A stretch of 64,000 bases of DNA, from positions 372,001 to 436,000 of the forward strand of contig NZ_JAKWJS010000003.1 of assembly GCF_022761115.1 (NCBI RefSeq), read 5' to 3'. Source of the DNA: Dyella sp. RRB7. GTDB taxonomy: Bacteria > Pseudomonadota > Gammaproteobacteria > Xanthomonadales > Rhodanobacteraceae. The position numbers and the translations under genes are program-made. Positions 7,463-15,800 of this stretch are shown piece by piece (position 1 is the first letter of the stretch; each line of letters opens with the position of its first letter). The notes under the pieces were generated by a model. The model worked only from the letters and a program-made list of their open reading frames with translations. It did no database searches and was not told the DNA's origin.

Positions 7463-9334
7463 TTGGCGACGCTTATTCCATCCAGAAACAGCTGCCTGTC
7501 GCGCATGACCGGGGGCGAGAAGCGCCTGTCCGAGCGGCTCGAACAGAAGCTCGAGGACGACTACCTGCTGTGGTACGACGTGCCGATCGGCCCGAAACAG
7601 CGCCGCCCCGATTTCATCGTGTTCCACCCGCGCCGTGGCCTGCTGGTGCTGGAAGTGAAGGACTGGAAGCCCGGCACCATCCAGCAGGCCGACCGCACCC
7701 TGTTCACCCTGCTCACCGGCAGCAGCAGCGTGAAGGAGCACAACCCCCTGATGCAGGCGCGCGACTGCGCCAGTGAAATCTACAAGGAGCTGCAGCGCGA
7801 TCCGGCGCTGCGCTATCCGCCCGGCCATCGCTACGAGGGCAAGCTGCTGATGCCCTGGGCCTATGGCGTGGTGCTGGCCAATATCAGCCGCAAGCAGTTC
7901 GAGGCGGGCCAGCTCGATGCGGTGATACCCGCTCACCTGGTGATCTGCCAGGACGAGATGTACGAATCGGTGGAGCCGGAAGCACTGCAGGAACGGCTGT
8001 GGGCGATGTTCCCGCAGGTGTTTCCCACCGCGCTGACGCTGCCGCAGATCGATCGCGTGCGCTGGCACCTGTTCCCGGAGATTCGCGTGGAACCCGGCGA
8101 GGGGCAGTTCGGCCTGTTCGCGGCAGGCGAGCGCGGCAACGCGACCAAGGTGGAGATTCCCGACCTGATCAAGGTGATGGATGCGCAGCAGGAATCGCTG
8201 GCGCGCTCGCTGGGTGACGAGCACCGCATCATTCACGGCGTGGCCGGCTCGGGCAAGACGATGATCCTGGGCTTTCGCGCCATGCAGCTGGCGCGTGCGC
8301 TGAGCAAGCCCATCCTGGTGCTCTGCTACAACAAGACGCTGGCGGCACGCCTCGACCAGCTGATGGGCGAGCGCGGCCTCAGCGACAAGGTGCAGGTGTA
8401 CAACTTCCACAAGTGGTGCCGCAGCATGCTCACGGCCTACCACGTGCCGCTGCCGGAGGATGGCCCGCACTACGCCAAGGAACTGCCGCCGGCGGTGATT
8501 GCCGGCGTGGACAGCGGCCAGATTCCGCGTTTTCAGTACGGCGCGGTGCTGATCGACGAGGGCCACGATTTCGAGCCGGACTGGTACAAGCTGATCGTGC
8601 AGATGATCGATCCCAACACCAACTCGCTGCTGGTGTTGTACGACGATGCGCAGAACATCTACGGCCAGGCCAACCGCAAGAAGCTAAGCTGGAAAAGCCT
8701 GGGCGTGCAGGCGCAGGGCCGCACCACCATCCTCAAGCTCAACTATCGCAACACGCTGGAGATCCTCTCCGTGGCGCGCGGCTTCGCCAACGAGCTGCTG
8801 CGCGAACGCAGCGAGGAGGACGATGGCGTGCCGCTGATCGCGCCCGAAAGCGCGGGCCGGCGCGGCGCCCTGCCCGAGTTGATCCGCGTGGAACGCATGG
8901 AGGACCAGTTGCCGGCGATCATGCAGCGCCTGCGCGACGAGCAGGCCAGCGGCCGGCGCCTGTCCGACATGGCGGTGATCTTCCGCAATGGCTGGGAGGG
9001 CGAAAAACTGCACGAAGCCCTGCAGCGTGCCGGCATTCCCAGCCGGCTGGCCGAGGGCAACGGCAAGAGCTCGCTGTTCGTGGTCGAGGACACGGTGAAG
9101 CTGGTCACCATGCACTCCAGCAAGGGCCTGGAATTTCCGCTGGTGATCATTCCCGGCCTCGGCTCGCTGCCCAAGCCGGGCAAGGACGAAGTCGAAGAAG
9201 CGCGCCTGCTGTATGTGGCGATGACGCGCGCCACCGAGCGGCTGGTGCTGATCCACCATGAGGATTCGATCTTCAGCCAGCGCATCCGCAACGCCATCAA
9301 CGAGGTGCAGGGGCAGCTGGCGGCCATTGCCTGA
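7463..9334 (+). CDS. NERD-domain UvrD-like DNA helicase/ATPase
   Basis: A 623-residue protein. Residues about 15-130 form a nuclease-related (NERD) domain: RRPDFIVFHPRRGLLVLEVKDWK has the Asp and Glu-x-Lys pattern of restriction-type nucleases. Then comes a superfamily 1 helicase: Walker A IHGVAGSGKTMILGF (about 260), GAVLIDEGHDFEPDW (Walker B), ILKLNYRNTLEI and the C-terminal VTMHSSKGLEFPLVIIPG and LLYVAMTRATERLVL. Such proteins are linked to DNA repair or phage defence, but no partner gene is seen. The TTG start has AGGGGGCC just upstream; an ATG 14 codons later lacks a ribosome site. Confidence 0.9.
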   Translation: MATLIPSRNSCLSRMTGGEKRLSERLEQKLEDDYLLWYDVPIGPKQRRPDFIVFHPRRGLLVLEVKDWKPGTIQQADRTLFTLLTGSSSVKEHNPLMQARDCASEIYKELQRDPALRYPPGHRYEGKLLMPWAYGVVLANISRKQFEAGQLDAVIPAHLVICQDEMYESVEPEALQERLWAMFPQVFPTALTLPQIDRVRWHLFPEIRVEPGEGQFGLFAAGERGNATKVEIPDLIKVMDAQQESLARSLGDEHRIIHGVAGSGKTMILGFRAMQLARALSKPILVLCYNKTLAARLDQLMGERGLSDKVQVYNFHKWCRSMLTAYHVPLPEDGPHYAKELPPAVIAGVDSGQIPRFQYGAVLIDEGHDFEPDWYKLIVQMIDPNTNSLLVLYDDAQNIYGQANRKKLSWKSLGVQAQGRTTILKLNYRNTLEILSVARGFANELLRERSEEDDGVPLIAPESAGRRGALPELIRVERMEDQLPAIMQRLRDEQASGRRLSDMAVIFRNGWEGEKLHEALQRAGIPSRLAEGNGKSSLFVVEDTVKLVTMHSSKGLEFPLVIIPGLGSLPKPGKDEVEEARLLYVAMTRATERLVLIHHEDSIFSQRIRNAINEVQGQLAAIA

Positions 9335-9532
9335 CATTGGCCGCGGCGCAAGAACGCCGTACACCATTTCCACGAACTGGTGCGCGGCGCCTACCGTCAC
9401 CTGCTCGCCAATGCGTAATGCCGGCCCTGGCTACGGAACGAATGCCATTCGCACATTCCACCTGCGCGAGCCGTTGACGATGCCTTAGCACTGGGCGCAG
9501 TCTGATCAGGCACATCTGCAGGAGATGTATCG
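9335..9532. other. Intergenic gap
   Basis: No gene is supported. A short open stretch ending at 9419 reads HHFHELVRGAYRHLLANA but has no start and no upstream body; it could be a relic or chance. Confidence 0.4.
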
Positions 9533-10366
9533 ATGAAGCGATTCTTGGGGTCTGTCCTGCTTGCGCTAGGCGTGGCGTTGCCCACCTTCGCCCAGGGCCT
9601 GAACGGTGTCGTGACGTCCTACGTCGACCTGTACGCCGGACCGGACGTGGGCTACCCGCCCATTGCGCAGCTGCCGGCCGGCACCAGCGTGGCCATCCAG
9701 GGCTGTACGCAAGGCTGGGCCTGGTGCGACGTGATCACCCTGGGCATGCGGGGTTGGGTCGCCGGCACCTTTGTGCAATACACCTACCAGAACCAGCCGG
9801 TGTACGTGGCGGACTATGGCGCGCGCATCGGCATTCCCATCGTCGCCTTCTCCATTGGCCTGTACTGGGACAGCTACTACCGAAACCGGCCGTTCTATCG
9901 CAATCGCGATTACTGGTACGGTCGCCCCTATACGCCGCGACCGCCGCCGCGACCGCCGGGTTACCGGCCAGGTTATCGACCGCCCCCGCCAGGTTACCGA
10001 CCACCGGGCAATGGCCATCGGCCACCGCCCGGCCAGGGACGCCCTCCCGGCAGCCGACCGCCGCCGAACCAGGGCCACCGCCCGCCCAACCAGGGTGGCA
10101 ACCGGCCATCCCAACCGGGTAACCGGCCGCCCGGCCAGGGTAACAACCGCCCGCCTGGCCAGGGCAATCGACCGCCAGGCCAAGGCAACAACCGCCCGTC
10201 CCAACCAGGCAACCGACCGCCCGGCCAGGGAAACAACCGCCCGCCCAACCAGGGCGGCAACCGGCCTCCAAACGGCGGGCAGCGACCGCCGGGCCAGGGT
10301 GGCCATTCGCGTCCGGCGCCGCAGCAACGCCCCGCCCAGGAAAACAACGGCGGCGACCGTCGCTGA
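9533..10366 (+). CDS. Secreted SH3-domain protein with Pro/Gly/Asn repeat tail
   Basis: A 277-residue exported protein. A signal peptide (MKRFLGSVLLALGVALPTFAQ) precedes a bacterial SH3 domain at about residues 22-80 (SYVDLYAGPDVGYPPIAQLPAG, then GWVAGTFVQY). A short aromatic linker YYRNRPFYRNRDYWYGRPY leads to about 145 residues of degenerate repeats such as GNRPPGQGNN and PPNQGGNRP. SH3b domains usually bind cell-wall peptides, and such tails may span the wall or bind polymers; the role is inferred. The family resembles YraI/DUF1236-type SH3 proteins. A good AGGAGA lies before the ATG. Confidence 0.8.
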   Translation: MKRFLGSVLLALGVALPTFAQGLNGVVTSYVDLYAGPDVGYPPIAQLPAGTSVAIQGCTQGWAWCDVITLGMRGWVAGTFVQYTYQNQPVYVADYGARIGIPIVAFSIGLYWDSYYRNRPFYRNRDYWYGRPYTPRPPPRPPGYRPGYRPPPPGYRPPGNGHRPPPGQGRPPGSRPPPNQGHRPPNQGGNRPSQPGNRPPGQGNNRPPGQGNRPPGQGNNRPSQPGNRPPGQGNNRPPNQGGNRPPNGGQRPPGQGGHSRPAPQQRPAQENNGGDRR

Positions 10367-10382
10367 CGTGCGGCTATCTGAA

Positions 10383-10419
10383 AGCCGGCTCCCTATCCAT
10401 GTGGCGACAGGGAGCCGGC
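10383..10419. terminator. Hairpin between convergent genes
   Basis: GCCGGCTCCCT and AGGGAGCCGGC form a perfect 11-bp stem with a 14-base loop in the gap between two convergent stops. There is no long T-tract, so termination strength is uncertain. Confidence 0.5.
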
Positions 10420-10429
10420 CCTTGGGTCT

Positions 10430-10900
10430 TCAGGGCCACCATCCGCGCCCACTCAATGCATAACGGTCCGCCGCACGCTCGAAGGGATTACGTACGCTGA
10501 CCCCGCCGCAAAGCAGGTAGACCGGCAGGAACAGCGGGCCCAGCAACATGTACTGGTAGACGTGCGCCCGCTCGTGATCGGCCAGCACGATGGCGTCGTC
10601 CACGCGCAGCCCGGCGCGGTGCGCATAGGTGAGGCAAGGCGTCGCCAGCTCGTCCCCGGTGTAGATGATGACGTTGCCCAGCGTAAGCGCGCCGCCGCTG
10701 CCCCAAGGCCAACGCCGGAACACCAGCGCCCGCTCGCGTGCCCGCCAGTGCGGACGGGCGCCCAGCGACATACCCGCTATGCCGAGCAGCAGCCCAAGCA
10801 CGCTGTTGGGCAGCGTCCACAACATGCCCAACCCCATCACGGTGGCCAACGCCATGCGTCCGGTTGCGACACGACGGGTAGGCATGCTGCGTATCCGCAT
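10430..10900 (-). CDS. Small membrane protein with HExxH motif
   Basis: A 156-residue protein of unrecognised family. Residues about 15-50 are hydrophobic (VMGLGMLWTLPNSVLGLLLGIAG), and a second hydrophobic stretch (YMLLGPLFLPVYLLCGG) follows LADHERAHVYQY. HERAH fits the zinc-peptidase motif HExxH, and NPFERAADRYA downstream offers a Glu in the position of a third ligand, as in M48-like gluzincins. Peptidase activity is inference. The ATG at 10900 abuts the TAG of the SelO gene, suggesting coupled translation; ATG at 10885 is an alternative start. Confidence 0.65.
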   Translation of the reverse strand: MRIRSMPTRRVATGRMALATVMGLGMLWTLPNSVLGLLLGIAGMSLGARPHWRARERALVFRRWPWGSGGALTLGNVIIYTGDELATPCLTYAHRAGLRVDDAIVLADHERAHVYQYMLLGPLFLPVYLLCGGVSVRNPFERAADRYALSGRGWWP

Positions 10901-12460
10901 CTACGAACTGCAGGAAAGCATGGAACAGCCCGCCTTCTGACGGGCCCAGTCCGGACGCTTTTGCGCGTACCGCTCGTTGCCGGGCTGCTCATCGTAAGGA
11001 TGGCGCATCACCTCGAGCAGTTCGTGGACACCCGCGTAATCGCCCTGCATCGCACGATCGATGGCTTGCTGTGCCAGATAGTTGCGCAGCACATAGCGCG
11101 GATTGGCGGCATGCATGCGTGCACGCCGCTGACCCGGGGATAGCGGATCGCTGGCCACGCGCGCGGCATAACGCAGCAGCCAGTCATGGAAGGCGGGTTC
11201 GAAGGCCTCCCGCTTCGCCTCGTCATAGAACGCCGCGTTGAACGGCAGCAGCGAGGGCTGCTTCAGGTCGACCTCACTGAGCGCGCGGAAGAACAGTGTC
11301 ATGTCCACTTCCGCGTCGGTCAGCAGTGCATGCAGCGATTGCATCAGCGCCACGTCATCATCGCCGCACTCGGCAAGGCCGAGCTTGGCCGCCACGGAAA
11401 CCCGGTCGGCGGCCGCATACCTGGCGGCATAGCGATCGAGTCCCGCCTGCAGTGGCTCGACGCCGGCGAACAATGGCGCCAGCGCCATCGCCAGCCGGCT
11501 CAGGTTCCACCACGCCACGTTCGGCTGCTGGCCGAAACGATAGCGTCGGCGCCCCGCGTCAGTGGTATTGGGCGTCCATTCCGGATCAAAGTTGTCGATC
11601 CACCCATAAGGGCCATAGTCGATGGTGAGGCCAAGGATGGACATGTTGTCGGTGTTCATCACGCCATGCACGAAACCCACGCGCATCCACTGCGCCACCA
11701 TCACCGCGGTGCGCTCGCAGACCTGGCCAAACCATTCGGCGTAGAGCGATTCGCCGCTGCCCTGCAGCTCCGGAAAATCCCGTGCGATGGTGAAATCGAC
11801 CAGTTGCCTGAGCAGCGCGAGATCACCGCGCGCCGCCGGCAATTCGAAATTGCCGAAGCGGATGAACGACGGCGCCACCCGGCAGACGATGGCGCCGGGC
11901 TCCTCCTGCGGGTGGCCGTCGTAGAACATGTCGCGCACGACGGCATCACCGGTGACCACCAGGCTCAAGGCCCGCGTGGTCGGTACGCCGAGGTGGTGCA
12001 TCGCTTCGCTGCACAGGAATTCACGGATGGATGAGCGCAGCACCGCGCGTCCATCCGCGCCGCGCGAATAAGGCGTGCGGCCGGCGCCCTTGAGCTGCAG
12101 CTCCCAACGCCTGCCATCGGCACCGATCGCCTCGCCCAGGGAAATGGCGCGGCCGTCGCCGAGCTGATCCGCCCATACGCCGAACTGATGCCCGCCGTAA
12201 TTGGCCGCGTAGGGCTGCATGCCCTCCAGCAGGGCGTTGCCGCCGAATACCTGGGCAAACTCGGCGCTGCTGATGTCCGCCTCATCCAGCCCCAGCGTCT
12301 GCGCCATCTCGCGCGACCATGCGACGACGCGCGGCGCCGCCACCGGCGTGGGCGCCACCGGGGAATACAGCGCGCCCAGCACCTGTCGCGGCCCGGTGCC
12401 CCACCCGGGGTCGCCGGGCAGTTCGCGGACGAAAGCATTGTCGAAACGTAGCTGCTGCAT
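10901..12460 (-). CDS. selO: Protein adenylyltransferase SelO
   Basis: A 519-residue pseudokinase that transfers AMP from ATP to protein hydroxyl groups (SelO/YdiU, UPF0061). Visible motifs are [63 protein letters not shown] (catalytic and metal Asp/Asn) and WWNLSRLA. The C-terminus CSMLSCSS has Cys where eukaryotic SelO has selenocysteine. The start [10 protein letters not shown] matches the family N-terminus; 26 upstream codons are open but unlike it. In E. coli the family is tied to oxidative stress through glutathionylation. The start of the next gene abuts its stop. Confidence 0.95.
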   Translation of the reverse strand: MQQLRFDNAFVRELPGDPGWGTGPRQVLGALYSPVAPTPVAAPRVVAWSREMAQTLGLDEADISSAEFAQVFGGNALLEGMQPYAANYGGHQFGVWADQLGDGRAISLGEAIGADGRRWELQLKGAGRTPYSRGADGRAVLRSSIREFLCSEAMHHLGVPTTRALSLVVTGDAVVRDMFYDGHPQEEPGAIVCRVAPSFIRFGNFELPAARGDLALLRQLVDFTIARDFPELQGSGESLYAEWFGQVCERTAVMVAQWMRVGFVHGVMNTDNMSILGLTIDYGPYGWIDNFDPEWTPNTTDAGRRRYRFGQQPNVAWWNLSRLAMALAPLFAGVEPLQAGLDRYAARYAAADRVSVAAKLGLAECGDDDVALMQSLHALLTDAEVDMTLFFRALSEVDLKQPSLLPFNAAFYDEAKREAFEPAFHDWLLRYAARVASDPLSPGQRRARMHAANPRYVLRNYLAQQAIDRAMQGDYAGVHELLEVMRHPYDEQPGNERYAQKRPDWARQKAGCSMLSCSS

Positions 12461-12695
12461 GCGAATGGGATCTCCACGGCTGGCGGAGCCGGCTGGGTAC
12501 ATCTGGTGGTGACGCAAGGTGACACAAGGCACCGCCATGAATGACGCTGCAACCCCTTGTTCAGCTTTGTGAAAAAGATGATCAGCTTGCCGGAAACTTA
12601 CGCCGGAATTCAGTGACCATTGGCATTTGTGTATAGCCCGTGAACCTGTTTAAAGTCGCCCGAGCGGCTGCACAGGGGCAGCCGGGAGACCCTAC
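12461..12695. other. Gap upstream of selO
   Basis: Presumed to contain the selO promoter on the minus strand and a start site for the small ORF at 12696 on the plus strand. I see no clear consensus boxes. Confidence 0.35.
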
Positions 12696-12893
12696 ATGCA
12701 CATGCTTCTTGCCCGTTCCGCCATTGAGCGCGGAATGCAGCTGGTAGCAGGGATGCTCACCCCACGGGATACGCAGGACGCTCCCGACAACCACGCCGAT
12801 CACAGCGGTTTCCAGCTGGTGACTTGGCAACCCGGCGCGCATTCGCGACGGGAGGATGAACTCGCGCGTCGCCGCGAACACCCGTTCGGCTGA
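12696..12893 (+). CDS. Possible small hypothetical protein
   Basis: A 65-codon ORF with CCGGGAGACC seven bases before the ATG, in a gap that otherwise holds no gene. The product (MHMLLARSAIERGMQLVAG, then a charged His/Arg-rich tail) has no recognised domain and no membrane segment. The ribosome site and the isolated position favour a real gene; the lack of family similarity keeps confidence low. Confidence 0.4.
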   Translation: MHMLLARSAIERGMQLVAGMLTPRDTQDAPDNHADHSGFQLVTWQPGAHSRREDELARRREHPFG

Positions 12894-12915
12894 GTCCCAC
12901 GCAACCTCCTGCGCC

Positions 12916-13629
12916 TCAACGCGGCGCAGGACCGGCGAAGATCTGCGCCACCTCCTCCGCTTGCAAGGCACGCCACTGGCCGGGCGCAAGATCTCCCAGC
13001 ACCAGGCCGCCGACCGAAATGCGCGTGAGTGTCTCCACGTGGTTGCCCACTGCGGCGAACATGCGGCGCACCTGGTGGTAGCGTCCTTCGGTCAGGGTCA
13101 AGCGGGCCTGGCGCGGTCCCAGCACCTCCAATGCGGCGGGTTCCAGCGGCTCCTTCTCCGCTTCGAGCATCATCGTGCCGCTGGCGAACAGCTCGCCTTC
13201 GTCGCCGCGCAGATCCTGCGCGAGCGTGGCTTCGTACACCTTGGCCACCTGCGCACGCGGGGAAATGATCCGGTGCAACAGCGCGCCGTCATCGGTAAAC
13301 AGCAGCAGCCCCGAGGTATCGCGATCGAGCCGGCCTACGGTGGAAAGCGCCGGATCGCGCAGGCGATAGCGCGGCGGCAACAGGTCATACACCACGCGCC
13401 CCTGGTCCTTGCGCGAGCAGGTGGCACCCAAGGGCTTGTTCATCATCAACGCCAATCCGGCCGGCGGATCGAGCGGCTCGTCATCGATGCGGATGTGCTC
13501 GTGCGGCACCTTGTCGTCGGCGTAGAGCACCTCCCCATCCGGGTCGGTGATGCGGCCTTCGCGGAACATCATCGTCACGTCCTTGCGGCTGCCGTAGCCG
13601 AGGTTGGCGATCAGCTTGACCAGCTTCAT
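12916..13629 (-). CDS. rsuA: 16S rRNA pseudouridine synthase, RsuA family
   Basis: A 237-residue enzyme that converts a uridine in 16S rRNA (U516 in E. coli) to pseudouridine. An S4-like N-terminus (MKLVKLIANLGYGSRKDV) is followed by the catalytic loop TVGRLDRDTSGLLLFTDDG, with the invariant Asp, and by TEGRYHQVRRMFAAVGNHV, the RsuA/RluB block. The start overlaps the stop of the rsmC-like gene by four bases (ATGA), so the two form an operon. RluE/RluF-like specificity cannot be fully excluded. Confidence 0.9.
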   Translation of the reverse strand: MKLVKLIANLGYGSRKDVTMMFREGRITDPDGEVLYADDKVPHEHIRIDDEPLDPPAGLALMMNKPLGATCSRKDQGRVVYDLLPPRYRLRDPALSTVGRLDRDTSGLLLFTDDGALLHRIISPRAQVAKVYEATLAQDLRGDEGELFASGTMMLEAEKEPLEPAALEVLGPRQARLTLTEGRYHQVRRMFAAVGNHVETLTRISVGGLVLGDLAPGQWRALQAEEVAQIFAGPAPR

Positions 13630-14696
13630 GCGCGCACTCCACCTGCTTCGATCACCTTGAAACCATCCTGCATGACCACGTTGCGTACCTCGTTGAATCG
13701 TGCGGCCAGCGTGGCCTCATAAGGCAGATGGCGATTGGCCACCAGCCAGAAGCGCCCATGCGGAAGCAACGCATCGGCGGCGCTATCGATAAAGGCGCGC
13801 CCCAGTTCGGGCAGGTCGGCGCGCCCCTGGTGGAAGGGCGGATTGCTGATGATGGCGTCATACCGTTGCGGCAGGCCCTGCGTGACATCGTGCCAGTGCA
13901 GCGAAAACGCCACCGGCCTGCCGCAGTCGCGCTGGGCCTGTTCCAGGTTCATGCGCGCAGGCTCCAGCGCGCGGGCCTCGGCTTCGTAAAGATCGACCGC
14001 GGTGACACCGGCACAGCGCGCCAGCAGCTGCGAAGAAAGATAGCCATAGCCCGCCCCAAGATCGGCCACGCGTCCGGTGAGGTCGCTCGGCAGTTGCCCG
14101 GCCAGCAGGGCCGACGCCGTGTCGATGCGATCCCACGCAAACAGGCCCGGCCGACTCATGTAACCGGCCACATTGCGCCGTGGCGCATCGAGCGCCAGCC
14201 ATTCGTCGAGCAGGGCGAGATCCACGCCATCCCCCAATGGCTGGGTCCAGAACACCCGGCATTTGTGCTTGGACAGCTGACGCAGTGATCCTGCCACGCG
14301 CGCCAGATCCGCTTCGCCGGACTTGGCGCCCTCTGCATTGGGCAGGGCCGCCAGTACCACGCCACCCGGCATGGCACGCTTTACCGCCTGCGCGAACAGC
14401 GCACGCGCCTCGTCACGCTGACGCGGCGGCAGCACCAATACCAGCGGATAACGATCCTCCGCACTCAACGGTGCAAGCCGCAGCCCGCTGCGTTCAAGCG
14501 CATTGGCGAAAGGCTTGAAGCTTTGCTGGCAAACCCAGCCAGGCCGCGCCATTTCGCGCAGGCGAAACCCATCGCGCGCGCGCAGGAACAATGCGCGCCC
14601 ATCCGCAGGCAGACTCAGCTGGCCCGTGTCGAAAGGTACGAAGAGAGCCTCCAGCGCTGCGTCGGAAGCAGCGGCGGGTAACACGGCAGCCATCAC
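13626..14696 (-). CDS. rsmC: 16S/23S rRNA guanine-N2 methyltransferase, RsmC/RlmG type
   Basis: A 356-residue SAM-dependent methyltransferase. The N-terminal half is a degenerate methyltransferase-like domain; the C-terminal half has the SAM motif GRVADLGAGYGYLSSQLL (about 210) and the catalytic YDAIISNPPFHQGRAD (about 285), the NPPF signature of N2-guanine methylation. Two-domain length and NPPFHQG fit RsmC (m2G1207) or RlmG (m2G1835). The next gene is rsuA with a 4-bp overlap, which suits a ribosome-modifying operon. Start 14696 or 14693 (two adjacent ATG codons). Confidence 0.88.
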   Translation of the reverse strand: MMAAVLPAAASDAALEALFVPFDTGQLSLPADGRALFLRARDGFRLREMARPGWVCQQSFKPFANALERSGLRLAPLSAEDRYPLVLVLPPRQRDEARALFAQAVKRAMPGGVVLAALPNAEGAKSGEADLARVAGSLRQLSKHKCRVFWTQPLGDGVDLALLDEWLALDAPRRNVAGYMSRPGLFAWDRIDTASALLAGQLPSDLTGRVADLGAGYGYLSSQLLARCAGVTAVDLYEAEARALEPARMNLEQAQRDCGRPVAFSLHWHDVTQGLPQRYDAIISNPPFHQGRADLPELGRAFIDSAADALLPHGRFWLVANRHLPYEATLAARFNEVRNVVMQDGFKVIEAGGVRA

Positions 14697-14758
14697 GCCA
14701 GGGCATCCGTTTCATCAGGGAAAGGCGCATTTTACCCGCCATCTCGCGGAAAACGCCT

Positions 14759-15637
14759 TCAATCCGGCGCCAGCAGTTCGCGCTCGCTGCGGAAATGACG
14801 CATCTTGCCGCTGAGCGGATCGATGAAGCTCAGCGCCTGCGCCAGCAACTGCAAGGGATGCGCATGATCATCGGCCGCCTGCTCGGCCAGCGCCGGGTAA
14901 AACGGGTCGTGCAGGATCGGCGCGCCCAGCCCCGCCATATGCACGCGCAGCTGGTGCTTGCGACCGGTGACCGGGCGCAGCACATAGCGCCAGTACTTCC
15001 CTGCCCGCTCCAGCACGTCGATATGCGTTTCACTGTTGGCCGGCCCAGCCACTTCCTGCATCCGGAAAAACGGCTCGCCGGCGACGATGCGCGAGCGCCG
15101 GACATGCGGGACGTCCAGCGCCGGCAACGCCAAGCCCCAGGCCTGGTAGGTCTTGTCGATCAAGCGCTCGCGAAACAGCGCCTGGTAGGCGGACCGGCTG
15201 GCCGGATTGGCGGAAAACAGCACCAGTCCCGCCGTATGGCGATCGATGCGATGCAACGGCACCAGTTCGGGGTTGTCCAGCGTACGAACCAGCCGCGCCA
15301 GCACCGTCTCCTGCACGAAACCACCCGCCGGCGTCACCGGAAGAAAGTGCGGCTTGTCGACGACAACCAGGTGATGGTCGACATGCAGCAGCGTCTCACG
15401 GAACGGGATGGGCGCCTCGTCGACCACCTCGCGGAAATAACGCACGCACAGGCCTACCCGATAGGGCGCATCCACCGCCAGCGGCTGGCCGGCCTCGTCC
15501 TGTACCCGGCCGCGTGCGAACCGGTCCAGCCAGCGTGCGCGGTCGATCTGCGGAAACTGCGCGCACAGCCCATCGAGCACCGAGGCCCATGGGCCGGGCG
15601 GCAGTTGCAGGGTACTGGCGGCAATGGGGCTGGGCAT
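14759..15637 (-). CDS. RluA-family pseudouridine synthase
   Basis: A 292-residue protein with the RluA-family catalytic segment PLHRIDRHTAGLVLFSANP and the RNA-binding LRPVTGRKHQLRVHMAGLG. HHLVVVDKPHFLPVTPAGG is the usual entry strand. There is no S4 domain. The group resembles RluA (tRNA U32/23S U746), but the target base cannot be told. It precedes the rsmC-rsuA pair on the same strand with a 62-bp gap and may share its transcript. An ATG four codons upstream (15649) is an alternative start. Confidence 0.85.
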   Translation of the reverse strand: MPSPIAASTLQLPPGPWASVLDGLCAQFPQIDRARWLDRFARGRVQDEAGQPLAVDAPYRVGLCVRYFREVVDEAPIPFRETLLHVDHHLVVVDKPHFLPVTPAGGFVQETVLARLVRTLDNPELVPLHRIDRHTAGLVLFSANPASRSAYQALFRERLIDKTYQAWGLALPALDVPHVRRSRIVAGEPFFRMQEVAGPANSETHIDVLERAGKYWRYVLRPVTGRKHQLRVHMAGLGAPILHDPFYPALAEQAADDHAHPLQLLAQALSFIDPLSGKMRHFRSERELLAPD

Positions 15638-15800
15638 GCGCGGATCCATGATGGCAGCCCGTAGCTTAGAGCCACTGCACAGTGCGCGCTCCACCCATAT
15701 TTCCGGACACGAAACCTTCGCTACACTCCGGCCGGGAACGGGCGCACGCTCGTGGGAGGGGCGTCACCTGGACGCCCGGCATATCCGACAGAGGCACGAC

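Noticed and set aside
5072-8566. A 1164-codon minus-strand frame running through the DUF2236 and helicase genes
   Set aside because: Only the last 361 codons are DAHP synthase. The rest is antisense to good genes and rich in His, Arg and Gln, as expected for high-GC shadow frames; it also lacks domains.
9566-10327. A long minus-strand frame opposite the Pro-rich repeats
   Set aside because: Open only because the repeats are periodic and GC-rich; the plus frame has a signal peptide and SH3 domain.
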